Shown here: one piece after another, positions 11,731 to 24,300 of the stretch
How the letters are laid out: each line of letters opens with the position of its first letter
Numbering within the stretch: the first letter of the stretch is position 1
DNA from: Jackrogersella multiformis
Lineage: Eukaryota; Ascomycota; Sordariomycetes; Xylariales; Hypoxylaceae
NCBI GenBank assembly: GCA_902806575.1
Contig: CADCXD010000019.1
Coordinates: 310,001 to 374,000, forward strand
DNA: 64,000 nt
Reading direction: 5' to 3'
Notes under the pieces: generated by a model
What the model saw: the letters and a program-made list of their open reading frames with translations, nothing else
Databases searched by the model: none
What the model was told of the DNA's origin: nothing
Program-made: the position numbers and the translations under genes

Positions 11731-13560
11731 ATGGAGTCCAACATCACCTGGCATATGTTAGCCGTAGCGGCCATCGCCTACTACGGGACCCTTGTGCTCT
11801 ACCGTTTGCTTCTTCATCCTCTGGCTCGTTTTCCCGGCCCCAGACTGGCAGCCGCCTCGCGCTGGTACGAGGCCTACTACGACGTTGCTCTAGGCGGGCA
11901 TTACACCTCCAAGATCGCAGAACTGCACGCGATATACGGTAAGGTGCTTTCCGCTACCACATCGCCACCGGCTTCCAGATCTGACCCTCGAACAGGCCCC
12001 ATCATCCGGATCAGCCCGTACGAGCTGCACGTGATCGACCCGGCGTTCTTCGACACGCTCTACCGCATGGATGGGCGCTGGGACAAGTACCGCTGGACCT
12101 ACGACGCCTTCGGGGCTAAAGGCTCCACCGTCTTCGGCTCAGGTAACTGCGCTCCCCGCCGTCGTAGACCCCCCGTCACGCTAGCTCACCCGGGTTTGAT
12201 TCGCAGACCACGACGCCCACAAGGCGCGCCGGCGCGCCATCGCCCCGTTCTTCTCGAAGCCGAATGTCGCCGCCCGCCAAGGCCTGCTGCGCCGGAACAC
12301 CGACAAGCTCCGCCGCCGCATCTCCAAGCTCTCGGGGACCACCTTCAACCTGGGCGCGGCCGTCAGCGCCCTCGCGCGGGATAACGCTAACGAGTTTATT
12401 GTCGGCAAAGCGTACGACGAGCTCGACCTGGAGGACTTCGGTATTGGGTTGTCTGTCGCGTCTCAGGGCGCCGGGGTGTTCTGGCGCACGACGAAGCATG
12501 TGCGCTGGTTCGGTCCCGCTATGAGGGCGATGCCGGTCGACTGGGCTATGAAGGTGGCCGACGAAGGCACGAAATCCTTCCTCCGCTTCCTCCAGGTAAG
12601 CCACTGTATATCATACTAGGGCAGGCGGCTCGGGCTGGCGTTGTTGATGTGCAGTTCTCTTGTTAACTACCGGTGCCGACAGCAATCCGAACAAGACACG
12701 CGAGATACTTTAGCCGCTGCCGCGACTTCCTCCTCTAGTGATAAGGTCCAGGACACCATGGTTCACGAGATTGTTCATTCTAGCCTTCCATCCGCCGACA
12801 AAACCTTCGACCGCGTGTTCGAGGAGGTAGCTACCGTGACCGGTGCAGGCTACGAGACGACCGCCAACACCCTGCGGCTGATCCTCTACCACGTGTACAC
12901 CAACGATACGATTCTCCAACGGCTCAGGGAAGAGCTCGCCTCGGTCGCCACCTCGTCTTCCGAGCCGGCCGCGCTGAAGGTGCTAGAGCAGCTGCCCTAC
13001 CTCACGGCCACCCTGAAGGAAGGCCTGCGCCTAAGCCCCGGAATCGGCACGCGAGCGGCGCGCGTCGCGGACAAGGACCTCGTCTACGGCGACTGGCGTA
13101 TTCCCGCCGGGACGCCGATCGGGATGACTACCCTGTTGATGCACACCGACGAGAAGCTGTATCCCGACCCGATGCGCTTTAATCCAGACCGGTGGATGGG
13201 TTCCGCGGCCGATGCGAAGTTTGCGCCCTTCTCGCGAGGGACGAGGATATGCCTCGGCATGCAGTAAGTCTTAGTCTCGTTCTGCTCTTATTATCCGTGA
13301 AACCCCTTTTTCTGGCCTCATCCTACCTGCCTACTTACCTTCCTACTCTTGCTAAACCAACATCACCCAGCCTGGCCTAGGCCGAGATGTACCTGCTTCT
13401 CGCCGCCCTGGTTCAGGGGTTCAGCTTCACGATCAAGGGCGCCACAGCCGGTGACTTCGAGTTGGAGAGGGACAATTTCGGGATCGGCACTAAGGCCCAG
13501 TGCAACTTGATGGCTCATGTTGCTTTACACGAGGGTGTTGACGTTTTAACTACTAGCTAA
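11731..13560 (+). pseudogene. cytochrome P450 with an in-frame TAG after the haem-binding loop
   Basis: Exons 11731-11938, 11996-12142, 12207-12595, 12683-13263 and 13371-13560 would give 504 residues of a trichodiene-oxygenase-like fungal P450. Visible: an N-terminal anchor, HPLARFPGPRLAAASRWYE, PIIRISPYELHV, the I-helix AGYETT, the ExxR helix KEGLR, and the haem loop FSRGTRICLGM with Cys438. Exon 5 then reads HLA-stop-AEMYLLLAALVQGF; homologues have Trp or Tyr where the TAG (13378-13380) sits. Translation would end at residue 444, losing about 60 residues of the L-helix and C-terminal beta structure. No alternative splice site skips the TAG and keeps frame. All other splice sites and motifs are intact, so this is a recent loss, a sequencing error, or readthrough. 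Substrate unknown. Confidence 0.8.
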
Positions 13561-14749
13561 GTTAATTGATGTAGCTTTTATTAATGTTTAGATTTGAAAA
13601 CATCCAAGAGTAATTTCAATTAAGTTAAGTTACCTACATACCTGCTTGATAAACGCGTATTATATGCTGTGGTTGGTTTGTTAGCTGTTAGCTGTTAGCT
13701 GAAATTAATATAAGGTGTGTTGTGGAGTCTGTAGTATGAGGATAAACACGAAGCAGCTGGTAGGAAGACTTACCTAAGGTACTAAATCCGACAGAGGCGG
13801 TTAAATCCGATGGTTTTGGTGTGCTTCGTTATGAGAAAATAAAAAAATATGCAGAATTCATACATCCAAGCCTGCCTACCTCTTCAGTACATTCTCGTTC
13901 TCATAAGTGGTCAGGAATTGATATGCTAGACATATTTACGTCAACGACAAACGAAAACCACGATAGATAATCTATGCTCACATCCCAGATAGAGGAACTA
14001 CCCCCTAAAGAGTAACAACTAAGCCCAGTCAGCTCTGTATCGATACATCGCACTCGAACCCAACAAGAGAATCTGATTCTCACCTTTCGATATCTCTTGC
14101 CTCCCAAGAACCCTTCCTTAGTACCTACTATTCACTATGTAGTAAGCAACCTAGGAGTTCCAAACCTTACCAAGCCAACCAACCAACTTCGGTCTTCACG
14201 AGTCATGCCCCCAGTCCCCAACCCCGTGACCACACTATAGACCAGAGCTAGGGACTATGAACCCGCCCCCTTACAAACACCAAGTCAACTGCCGCAGGCC
14301 CTCAGACGCAAGGGAGATATAACGTCACACAGCGCCTCCATGACATACCAGCAACGCTTTGGCCAGGTGCCGGGGCGATATTTCACCTTACCTACCGTAT
14401 ACCACCTTTCTTACCGTTTACAAGACAGCCCCGGCTCTGAGGTAATCGACGTTACAACACTAACGCCCCGGCCCAAGTCCCTTGTATCTTGCACGTATCA
14501 CTGTGAGATGCTCGCGTAGTCATATTTCATAGGCTCAATGGGACCTAAACCGACACAGGTGATATTCGTTTTGTGAAATAGATACGTAGTAGGTGAATAG
14601 GTATCTGCTCTGCACCGGTGAAAGAGAAAAAAAAACCCGACAGGTGTATTTACATATGGAATGCTCAAAGTGTTAGCCGTCCCATCCCAGAGCTCCTTCA
14701 CTATGCCAAGTGCCAATGATCAGTAAAAACCATATGAGACCAAGTCGTT
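13561..14749. other. convergent intergenic region, P450 and syf1 3' ends
   Basis: No gene is supported. A 7-bp unit GTTAGCT is repeated three times at 13680-13700. The rest is unremarkable, with short chance frames. Confidence 0.45.
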
Positions 14750-17438
14750 TCAGTCGTCATCCATGTCGTCGATGTCGATGGCGTCCGGATTTGCCGCCAC
14801 GGCGGGCTGCTGCTCCTTCGACATCGTCCCCGCGAGTCCGGTGCTCGCCGCCACAAACCCTGCGGGGGCCCGGGCCTGCCGTTCGAGTTGTTCCATCGCA
14901 TCCGCCACCTCGGGGTCCCCTGTTCCATTCGTAGCCTCTGTCGACCCTCCTCTGGTTTGGTTGGCGCGCGCGATGGCCTGCGACGCGATGAAGTTGACGT
15001 CCGTGTTGTACTGTGCCTGGACGCTGCGCTTGATCCGTAGCATTTCCTTGTACGTGTCTTCGTTGCCGTGCTGCACCTCGAACTGTTCCCACTTGGTCCA
15101 GAAAGCAGGGTTGGTACGCGGGTCGCAGAACTGCGACGCGTGGCCGTAGATAGCGCGAGCCCGGTCGATCTCGCCTAGGCGCTTCTCCATGTCGGCGAAC
15201 TTGAGACACATGTCCCGCGCTTCTTCGTCGGGCAGGGCTGCGATAGCCCTCTCGTAGATCGGCCTCGTGGAAGGTAGTCCGAAGTTCGACGCCGACTTGG
15301 TGATGTAGAAGTTAAACATATCTGCCCTATCCTCGTCTGAAACTGCACGGGTCGCCCTCTCGTAGATGCGCATAGCATGCCTTGCCAGACCTCTTTCCTC
15401 TTCTAGGTTGCCGTACATGAGATATAACACCTTAGCAAACTTGGGCGGGCAATCCTCGACGGCCTGCTCGAAGAGATCTCTCAGCCGTTCGATCCCGATC
15501 TTCCTGTCTACTGCCTTAGTTAGGTAGAGGTTCCATAGCTCGAAGGCGACCGGGTAACTGAAGAGGTCAAGCCCTCTTTCGTATATCTTAAAGGATTCTT
15601 CGTAATATTTGTTGTCTTCCATGAGGTTAGCATAATTCACAACGGTTTGCGGCGTAGCAATCCGAAGCTCGAATATCCGTTCGTAGACCTTCTTCGTCTC
15701 CTCGATAGAGCTAACGCTCTCTACGAGGTCGACATAGAAACTCCACAGCTTCCAACTCTTATGGACTCTTTGCTGTGGCGAAAGTGTCTCGTCGAAATAA
15801 TCTACCGTTGACCTCTTTGGAGCCTGTACGGCTTTCGCCATGATCTTGACTGCTTCGTCGAAGTTATCACTACGAAGTTCCATTTCAGCCCATTCGATCC
15901 ACATGTCAGCAAGCTCGGCAACTGATTTGAATGGGACCTTGACAGCCTTCTCCATAATAACCCGCGCATTTCGTAAGTCGCCCCCCTTTTCGTAGAATTT
16001 GGCGTAGTTCGCCCACAGCTGGTGGAAGGGCCCAACAGCTTTCTTCGGGTTGATCGCGGCAATGGCATCGGTATAGGTTTGCACGACCTCGACCTTGTTG
16101 TCTCCCCAAAGCGCCACGCGTTTCTCCCACTCCGGAACGCTGTTCGGGTTTTGTCGTAGCAATACATCGTTCAGAAGGAATGGCCGTCGATCCATAAGCT
16201 GCTCGAATCGCATCATGCGTATATCCAGGTCGAAGTCGGCATCTTCGTCGACCTTGCCTTCTTCCGCTCGTTGGGAAGCCAATTCCATTAGCGCGCCGAT
16301 GATCGACTCTTCAAACTCGGCGTAGGAGTCAAAGATGAGGGTGAAGTCCCGAACAGTCATGACCGTCGTGATTCCCTCTTCGAAGATATCCCTCGCGCGC
16401 TCGAAACTCCCTCTTCTAACCCAGTACGTAGCTAGGCCACACCAGAGCTTCCCTCGCTGATCGGCAAATCGGTCGATACCACTTCTAATAATTCGCTCGA
16501 CATCGATGCCAGACTCGTGGCCGGTTTCGACTTCGTTGGCGTGTTCCACGAGCAGATCGACCATCTCGCTCCAGATCTCGTAGTGCCCTTTACCCTGCTT
16601 GCTGTTAAAGCGCGGGTTGTTGAGAATATCGATGAATTTCTTGACAGCCTCGGTGTAGAGGCCGACCTGGGTAAGAAGTTCGATGAAATCTTCGGCATCT
16701 TCGGGATGAACCTGCATGTACCTTCGCCATATCTTGACCGCAGTCTCGCCGGAAGCGGAGTTGGCGAAAGGCCTGTATAGCGCCCATATCCTGTTATGCT
16801 GCGTTATAGGAAGCGCTCGTAGTGCCCGGTCGAAGGTGCGTCGAGTGATGGTGACGAGAGGTTGTTTTAATAAGAACTTCAAGTACATTTCCCATATCCT
16901 AGGCATTTTGTTGAGCAGGATCAATGCTCGCTCGAACAGGGCATTGACCTTCTTGTACTCAGAAGCGAAGACGGCCGCGTTGAGCTTCGAGACATGCTTG
17001 GTACGGAATTGTAAATACTGCCCAACGTTAGTTAGTATATGAAGGTGTCGCGGAGTTGAAACTTATTCAATATTTGTCTTAGTATCTACTCACCATTTTC
17101 CAAAGCTTGTATGACCTCGGCAGCTGTTGACAAGACCGCTCGAGAACGAAGGCCTGCTCCTGAGTTGTGCCATGCTGGAGCTTGAACTGGATGTATGCTA
17201 GCCATGGCTTGGTGCTGCCGGGATCCCTTAGGATATCTTGCTCGTAGACGGCATCCTCATCAGTCTATGGTATGATGTTAGCTAAGCATCATCATAATAT
17301 ATTATAGCATGGTATAGCATATCATAGTAGATCATAATATATATTTGCGGCGACTATAGTAATTGGGTGACTTACGACGAGGTGAAGGTCTGGCCGTCGG
17401 GCACTTCGAAGGCCATTGGTTAGGCGATTTGGCGACAT
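14750..17438 (-). CDS. SYF1: pre-mRNA-splicing factor Syf1 (HAT-repeat protein)
   Basis: Nuclear scaffold of the Prp19-associated (NTC) spliceosome complex (XAB2 in animals). Exons 17376-17438, 17094-17264 and 14750-17017 give 833 residues. The short first exon ends PDLHLV, joined in frame to TDEDAVYEQDILRDPGS, the conserved start of fungal Syf1. Tandem HAT repeats run through most of the protein (for example LWKMYLQFRTKH, RIWEMYLKFLL, KLWCGLATYWVRRGSFERAR, AFWTKWEQFEVQHGNEDTY). The C-terminus ends in an acidic DAIDIDDMDDD tail. Start at 17438 was chosen because the nearer ATG at 17416 is out of phase with exon 2. Intron 1 is strongly AT-rich. Length matches the family. It is convergent with the second P450 and diverges from vma8. 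Confidence 0.96.
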
Positions 17439-18267
17439 CTTGACCAGGAATAACCCGGCGATTGTGGTTGTGCGCGATCGCTCGCAGATAATCTCTGCAG
17501 GTCGACGGTGCAGTCGATATAGTCAGGGCATCGTCGTGAAGATATTCAGAGGTAAAAAGAGAGCGACTGGGTTAGACCTCAGGGCGTCGAAGGAGTCAAA
17601 AGGAGGCTACCGTGGAAGCGCGACGAATGTACGAAGTACTCCAAGGTAAGGTCGACAAGTTTGGTTTGGTTATGTTAAAAATGTTTAGGTAGGATTGGTT
17701 AGGAACTTTGGATTTTTCTTTGGTTCCGGGACCATGGCAAATCATTCGACCTATTAGAGTTTGTCTTTTGTTAATTCGATTATCAGATATACTAGCACCT
17801 GGTCAGCTGGCTGCCTAGGGCTTTACCGCACTAACTATGCACCTATCAGGATTGGAAACCTACCTAGGTACCTAGTAAGAACTGGCTGTAGGTATTAATC
17901 GGGAGCTCCTTCAGCTCTACGCAGACAGTACCTAGGTACCTAGGTACCTACTAGAGAGAACTCAACCTTCAATAAGTGGGACTCTATCTACATAGTAGGT
18001 ACTACCTATGTACTTCTCTAATCCACCTGTACTATGTACCTAGGTACCTAGTTACCAGCTTCTTAGGTACCTAGTTATCACTAGTTATCACAAGTCCCTC
18101 TCTAAACTTCAACCTTCAACTTCTTCCTTCTAATCAGCTTTCCTCACTTGCGCTTGAGCTCCCGAATTGCAATTGCCTTTATAACAAGTGAAGTCATACG
18201 AGAAGCCTACCCGATATCCTGAAATACTACGCCTAGAAGAGAATCAAAAGACTACGAATAATACAAA
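17439..18267. other. divergent intergenic region syf1/vma8 with tandem palindromes
   Basis: Several runs of TACCTAGG palindromes occur here (17862-17872, a three-unit run at 17929-17952, 18035-18050 and around 18065). No coding region is seen. Confidence 0.5.
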
Positions 18268-19404
18268 ATGTCGGGAGCCGGAGTACGTATATGGTTATGG
18301 CTATGGTTATATAAGGTTGGATATGAAGCTGCATAAATGGTGTTAACGCAATCTCTAGGACCGAGAGGCTGTCTTCCCCACGAGACAGTCGTTGGGTATC
18401 ATGAAGTCAAAGCTCAAGGGAGCTGAAACGGGCCACAGTCTACTGAAGAGGAAGAGCGAAGCCCTCACCAAGTACGTGGAGTTCATTCTCCCCAACCCTA
18501 TTGATCACCCCGTGCTAATCCATATATGCAGACGTTTCCGAGGTATATCAACACGAGCGTTTCTCCCCTTAGCCATTACTAGCGTTGACAACCCCCATAG
18601 AAATCACACGGCGAATCGACGAGGCGAAGCGCAAGATGGGACGGGTCATGCAGATTGCTGCTTTCTCCCTGGCGGAGGTCTCATACGCCGTAGGAGGAGA
18701 TATCGGCTACCAAGTACAAGAGTCTGCTAGAGCGGCGCGCTTCCGACTACGAACCAGGCAAGACAACGTCTCCGGTGTCCTCCTACCCGCGTTCGAGAGC
18801 TACCTGACCGAGGGGAACAACGACTTCGGCCTAACAGGTCTAGGCAAAGGCGGGCAGCAGGTCCAGAGGTGCAGGGAGACTTATGCTCGTGCGGTCGAGA
18901 CGCTAGTCGAGCTTGCTAGTCTTCAGACCGCCTTCGTGATCCTAGACGAAGTGATCAAAGTTGTGAACAGAAGAGGTAAGCACCCGCCACGAGTGTTAAT
19001 CAATAACCGAGCTAACCACATATTATTACAGTAAACGCCATGTAATCTATCCTAGCCCTTCTGACAATTCAGAAACACGAACTAACCTGACGACAGCGAA
19101 CACGTCATTATTCCCCGGACAGAAAACACTATCAAATGTAGGTTTACCTTTTAGCATACCCAGTTACGCAACTGACATTAGCTCGCAAGACATCAACTCG
19201 GAACTCGACGAGCTCGACAGAGAAGAGTTCTACAGGCTGAAGAAAGTTGCCGGCAAGAAACAACGAGACACGGCAGCGGCAGACGCCGAGATGAAAGCCA
19301 AGAAGGAGGCCAAGGCGGCGGAGGGCCAAGAGAACGTCGAGCCAGATAATTCGGGGCCTACGGATATACTAGCTACCGGCGAGGATGACGACGTCATCTT
19401 CTAG
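18268..19404 (+). CDS. VMA8: V-type proton ATPase subunit D (V1 central stalk)
   Basis: Part of the rotating central stalk of the V1 sector, coupling ATP hydrolysis to proton pumping into the vacuole. Seven exons: 18268-18282, 18359-18471, 18532-18542, 18601-18975, 19032-19041, 19097-19137 and 19190-19404, giving 259 residues. The joined protein reads MSGAG-DREAVFPTRQSLG, LKGAETGHSLLKRKSEALT, KRFREITRRIDEAKRKMG, then VVNRRVNAIEHVIIPRTENT and IKYINSELDELDREEFYRLKK, a clear subunit D with its two long coiled-coil helices and an acidic tail. Exons 1, 3 and 5 are only 15, 11 and 10 bases long; each is required for the conserved sequence. Introns are 55-76 bases. Family length is normal. Confidence 0.95.
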
Positions 19405-19794
19405 TCTGGAGTCGTGGGGTATGCATAGTTGTATTGGACCGAAGAGGAGGAGTTGAACTGCATCAATCGTTGGGTTTGTCGTTATTGTGTATCTGTACTC
19501 CTGCTGTGATACCAAGAAGTTAAGGTTGGAATGACTGGATTCCTCTACTGGGAGTAGATGAATAGAAACACGAGCATAATAATACTTATGATACGAAAAA
19601 TGTCTTATGAACTATGGTTTATTGGCCTCGACTTGTCCTACCAAGCACCGGCATTCACATTGTCGGGTGCAGAAGGGGGTATAATGTAAATACCAACCTA
19701 TCGTACAAACCATCCCCTTCTTTCCTTCTCCCTTCCTTCCTCCCTCCTCTCACTACCATAACCACCAAGACTAACCGCACAGCCAAAGCCAAGA
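19405..19794. other. convergent intergenic region vma8/U2B''
   Basis: Between two 3' ends. A pyrimidine-rich stretch at about 19705-19752 is the only feature noticed. Confidence 0.4.
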
Positions 19795-20845
19795 TCACTG
19801 CCTCTGGTACGTGACCTTGATGAACTTGTCCCCAAGCGACATGCCAGCAGTGTTCTCCTTGGCGGTGATAGCGCCAGCCTCGGCCTCGTACTCGATGAAG
19901 GCGATGCCCTTGCGGCCGGGGACGAGGCGCACCTCGCGGAAGCCCTCGAAGCGGCCGAAGATGCCCGTGAGCGCCTCCACGTCGTGGTAGTCGTCCGGCA
20001 CGTTCTGCACGAACAGGATCTTGTTCGGCGGCAGGTACTCGTCCGGCACCACCGCGTTGGGGCCCCCGGCGCCGCCCGGCGCAGAGGGCTTGAGGCCGCG
20101 CGCCGTCTTCGTGGGACGCGCCCCGCCATCGCCTTGGGCGGCCGCTGCGCCTGGCCGCTTCAGTCGCTTTTGCTCTTCTGCGGCTTCGAAGGCCTTCTTC
20201 TTGTCTGTTTGCGCCGCCGTACGTTAGCCAGTTCTGCTGCTAATACTTCTACCATCCCTCTGTCTTCTCTTCTCTTCTCTTCTCTTCTCTTCGTAACCTC
20301 TAAACTCCCAAGGATTCCAGAAAGAAAGAAAAAAACCCCCAAAAAAAAGAAAAAGAAAAAGAAAAAAGAACGTACCCTTCTCCGCCAGCCTCCTACGCTG
20401 GTGGAGCTCGAACTCGTCCTTGTTGCCGGACCTGAGGACGGTGGCGTCGCTGCGGGTGCGCGCGAGGGCGAGCTGCATGGGCTTGTCGAAGAGCTCGAAG
20501 CCCTGGACCTCGTCGACGGCGTAGGCGGCGGACTCGGGGCGGTCGAAGACGACGAAGGCCTGGCCCTTGGCCTTGAGGTTGCGCTTGGCCACGATGTCCA
20601 CCACGTTGCCGTACTCCGAGAACACCGCCGTCAGCGCTTCCTTGAGCGGCTCCGGCTTGACGCGCTCCTCGAGGTTCCGCACGTACACGCTGGAGGATGA
20701 AAAACATTTAGGTTAGTACGGTTGAACAACAACAACAACGAATGACGACGACGACGATGATGAGGAGTGAGCGACACATAGCCAGGGGTTTGTATGTGTC
20801 GGAGTGCAATGACACATACGTGGCGATGGGTGGGCCTGAAGCCAT
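19795..20845 (-). CDS. MSL1: U1A/U2B''-type snRNP protein, two RRMs
   Basis: RNA-binding snRNP protein of the U1A/U2B''/SNF family; in fungi the ortholog is usually the U2 snRNP B'' protein that binds the U2 stem-loop with the A' protein. Exons 20820-20845, 20376-20689 and 19795-20204 give 249 residues. The 26-base first exon encodes MASGPPIAT. RRM1 carries RNP2 VYVRNL and RNP1 KGQAFVVF (about residues 10-86). A charged linker KKKAFEAAEEQKRLKRP and a Gly/Ala/Pro-rich segment follow. RRM2 has RNP2 ILFVQNV and RNP1 RKGIAFIEY near the C-terminus, which ends KVTYQRQ. Intron 2 (20205-20375) is unusually long for this locus and is filled with low-complexity DNA. Which snRNP it serves cannot be told from sequence alone. 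Confidence 0.93.
20263..20370. repeat. low-complexity tract inside intron 2 of the snRNP gene
   Basis: A CTTCT pentamer array (about 20263-20292) is followed by a purine tract of A-runs broken by G (20327-20370). Read on the gene's strand, this is a long pyrimidine run just downstream of the 5' splice site and a purine repeat nearer the acceptor. Confidence 0.85.
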
Positions 20846-21369
20846 CTTGCTAGTTCTTATTGTGTAGTAGTATCTTAGGAGCTACTATGTTCACTTTGAT
20901 GTGAAGAATGATGTTTTGAGTGGAGAGTTGCGATTGTTTGAATGAAGCAGATACCTAAATGGATAATGGATAACAGATAAAAGCCTACCTAGGTACCTAA
21001 GGTAGCTACACTAGGAAGGAAATTACGTTTTAAGCCTTATCGATATCAACTATCCTGATCAGTGCATAATTACATATCTGCACAAATAGGTGGGTCCAGA
21101 CTTTATTCTAGTCAAGAATTACATAAATATGGACAGCCCGTTTACAACAATCACCTCACAAAATACGTAGCCATGCTCTGATTACTGAATATATTGGTAG
21201 GTATTTTTCCACTGGGCCGCCCCCTTTGTCGACTGGCTCTATTATACAACCCGTAAGGCCAACGCCCATGCGCTCTATCTTCGCACTCCGTACGTGCGCT
21301 ATCAATAGCCTATAGCTCATCTCTCATCCGTGAATGGTATACGCACGATGTTTTTTCCGTTGCTGATTC
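20846..21369. other. intergenic, snRNP promoter and ARF-GEF 3' flank
   Basis: No gene is supported. One CCTAGGTA motif occurs near 20989-21000. Confidence 0.4.
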
Positions 21370-24300
21370 TCAGGTTGCTATGGCTTGCTCCTGATTATTA
21401 CCTTCCTCCTCAGCCTGCTGCTCGGCCCGCTGCTCAGGTTGTGGCTGTTCCTCTACAGGTGCGACTTCTCGATCAGCCTCTGGTTCTTCTAATGCTAGTT
21501 CGGTCCGCAAATCCGGCAGGAAACGATCGATTCGCTTCCACGTTTCTACCCACAGTGTCTCCTGCGACAAGTCCTTGCTCGGCGGGACGAGATATCCACT
21601 GCTCGCCATGAATAATAGTACATTTTTCAGATTTTCGGGTACAGCCTCCTCCTAGATATTTGGTTAGCCAGATTTCATTAACTAAAAAAAAATTAACAAG
21701 CGATACTCACCAGGCTATCACCTTGGCCACTGTTCATCAGTCTGTCCATGATGTCGATGATTTTCAGCCATAGGTCTAGCATACCATCCCACTTGGAGAG
21801 AAGCACTAGGTATTGCAGGAATGTTTTACAGAGGAGCGAAGCAGCCTGCACCCTTGTTTCACTCATGCCATCCCGATCTGTAGAATAGACTTCTGGCTTC
21901 AACAGTCTAAAGATTAGAGGAAACAAAACCTCACCAAAGATGGCGGTCCATTCTTCGTGGTCGCTACATGTTAACTCGGGAGACAGGAGTGATCTCTGGA
22001 GTGACGAGAATGCTAGGGATCGTACTTCGCGACATGGATTGGTGCACTGTGTCGTTAGAGCTTGGAATATAGGTAGCCAGTATGCCGACCAAGCTACAAC
22101 ATGTTAGCATCGGACTGTGTACGTGTACAGGAATAGACTTACCCTCGCTATTCTCAAGATGCGACTGTTTCATTAGATGGGGAATACGAGCTGTCATGCT
22201 TGAAATAAGGTTGACGGCTTTCACACCTCGTGAGACTACAGCATTATCACTAATACCCAATTAGTTGTGTCAGACATAACATACCAATATAATAGCTTAC
22301 CTTGAGACCTCCTTTTTGAGTGGGCGAGCATTTCTTTGTCTTCTTTCGCCCTTCTGCTCGACGGCTGCGCCGACTTTAGCCGAAGTAGCGTACTCATTTA
22401 GCAAGGCAATGGCAGCTTCGTAGTTATCCGCAATGATTGCCGACGGCGAGCCTGACACCCCTCCCTCCAAGATCTCGAAGACGGTTTGAGACGCATTAGA
22501 GCTACTAGAAAGGGTACGTAGGATAACCCAGAAGTCGGGCGAAGTCATAATCTCGCTTCGAAGCGGTCCCGGCTGTTCGATGCATAGTTTCAATCCTTGC
22601 AAAACCAACTGCGATGTCTTCGCAAGAGTTTCCGCCGGGAAGCTGGATATAGCGTGCAAAAGCACGGGCGGTCGTACAAAATCATGATCCTGAGTCGTTA
22701 GTATGTATAAATTCCCAGGTGGCTTTATAGTACCGCTTACATAACTAGCCTTTAGTATGCTGAATTGGTAGAAAGCTGCTCGCGAAACAAGGATGGGATG
22801 ATGCTGAGCGGAATCGCGCAAAATCATCTGAAGAGCTTCTGCAGTCGGTTTACCGAGCAACTTAACCGTTTCATCGTCTCTTGATGCGAGGACGGTGCAG
22901 AATTCTAGGATATACGCTACCGCAGGATCGTACTTTGGCTGCTCAGCTGCATGTTTAATGCCACTCGCCGGTGAGGAAGGTAGGCTCTCCTGCTTGACTG
23001 TGATGACAGGTACAGCTGAGCTTTCATCGTCGGGTAATTCGTTCAATAGAGCTTCGATAAGTGGCGCTAGGAAATTGGCTGGAAGAGTCCTGCTATTTAT
23101 TTAGTAGTGTGTAGATGACCAACTCCGAGATAACTTACGAGATATTTGCGAAGACACTCCCTAGGTCACAAGCTTTGATACAGTCAGCTGTGCTGAGCGA
23201 ACTCTCAACCTCCTCGCCCGATGGCTCCGGCGGATCATCAGCTGCATAACTCGAGATATATGAAGACAATGCCGAGAATAAGCCAGTATCGGCAGTTTTC
23301 GCTGCTCGGTCGATGACCTGGGATGGTGTATGGAGAGGAATCTTAGGGAACTTCCGTTTCTCCGAATCACTATTGAAGAATGAGGGAATAAGGGAGTTGA
23401 TGAATAGTTTCAACAAGATGCGGACGATCTAGGTCGGTTAGCTTAGGATAAATCAGTTAAGATGTACCATAGGAACTTACGTGTTCCCAGCCATTACGGA
23501 TGACTTTTTCACTACCCTTCACAACGCGGAAAAGGACGAGAGTAGCGAGCTGCGCTTTGAAATCCCTGCCGAGCTTAACGGCAAGTTCGCTTACCATAAC
23601 GCTGTCGCTATCATCTGATACCTTGACTTCCGTGTTGAGCGATGTGTTTGACAGGTCATCCGTATCTAATGTGGTCATGTAGCTAAGATTCTGAATAATA
23701 CGATCTAGCGCTTCTGTGATGCCATATCTGGAAGCAATCTGAGCACACTGGTCGAATCCGGTGACAACCCGGGAAAACACCGCATCGTCCGTTGCCGACA
23801 TGAACACATACGACAATGTCGAGACGACTGGCCTCCAGGTAGTGGCAAACATATCAGCATCGTATATGTTGGTATCGCAAAGGACCAACGGCCCTGCAGA
23901 CTCGGTCTTCAGTAGAAGCTCTCGCCATGCATAGTCGAATGCATGTCTATTATCATGCTCGTCGGGAAGGATAATTTCATTGGACTTGATTGCCTCGAAG
24001 GTGGTTTCAAGGAATTCGGGAGGGAAATCGTTAGACCCATTGACACCTCGCAAGTTGCGCGCGAAGTCCATTAGATCCATGCGCTTTTTGCCTTTGAGCT
24101 TCGGGCTGTGCTGATCAACGTTCAGCATGATGATAGCATACGTAAGAATGAAGACGGCATCCTCACTCGCAACGACATCTGAACCCGAGGTTGTGAAATA
24201 CTTCTTCGCGAAGGCGGTCACTATTCGCTCGATAAGCGGTGACTCGCCAGGGAGCCGGAAGCTCTCGAGAAGAAGTCGGAATGCTTCGTCGACCCGCTTA

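Noticed and set aside
14757..15209. Overlapping frames within syf1, both strands
   Set aside because: They are shadows of the syf1 coding sequence, whose HAT repeats run through in the main frame.
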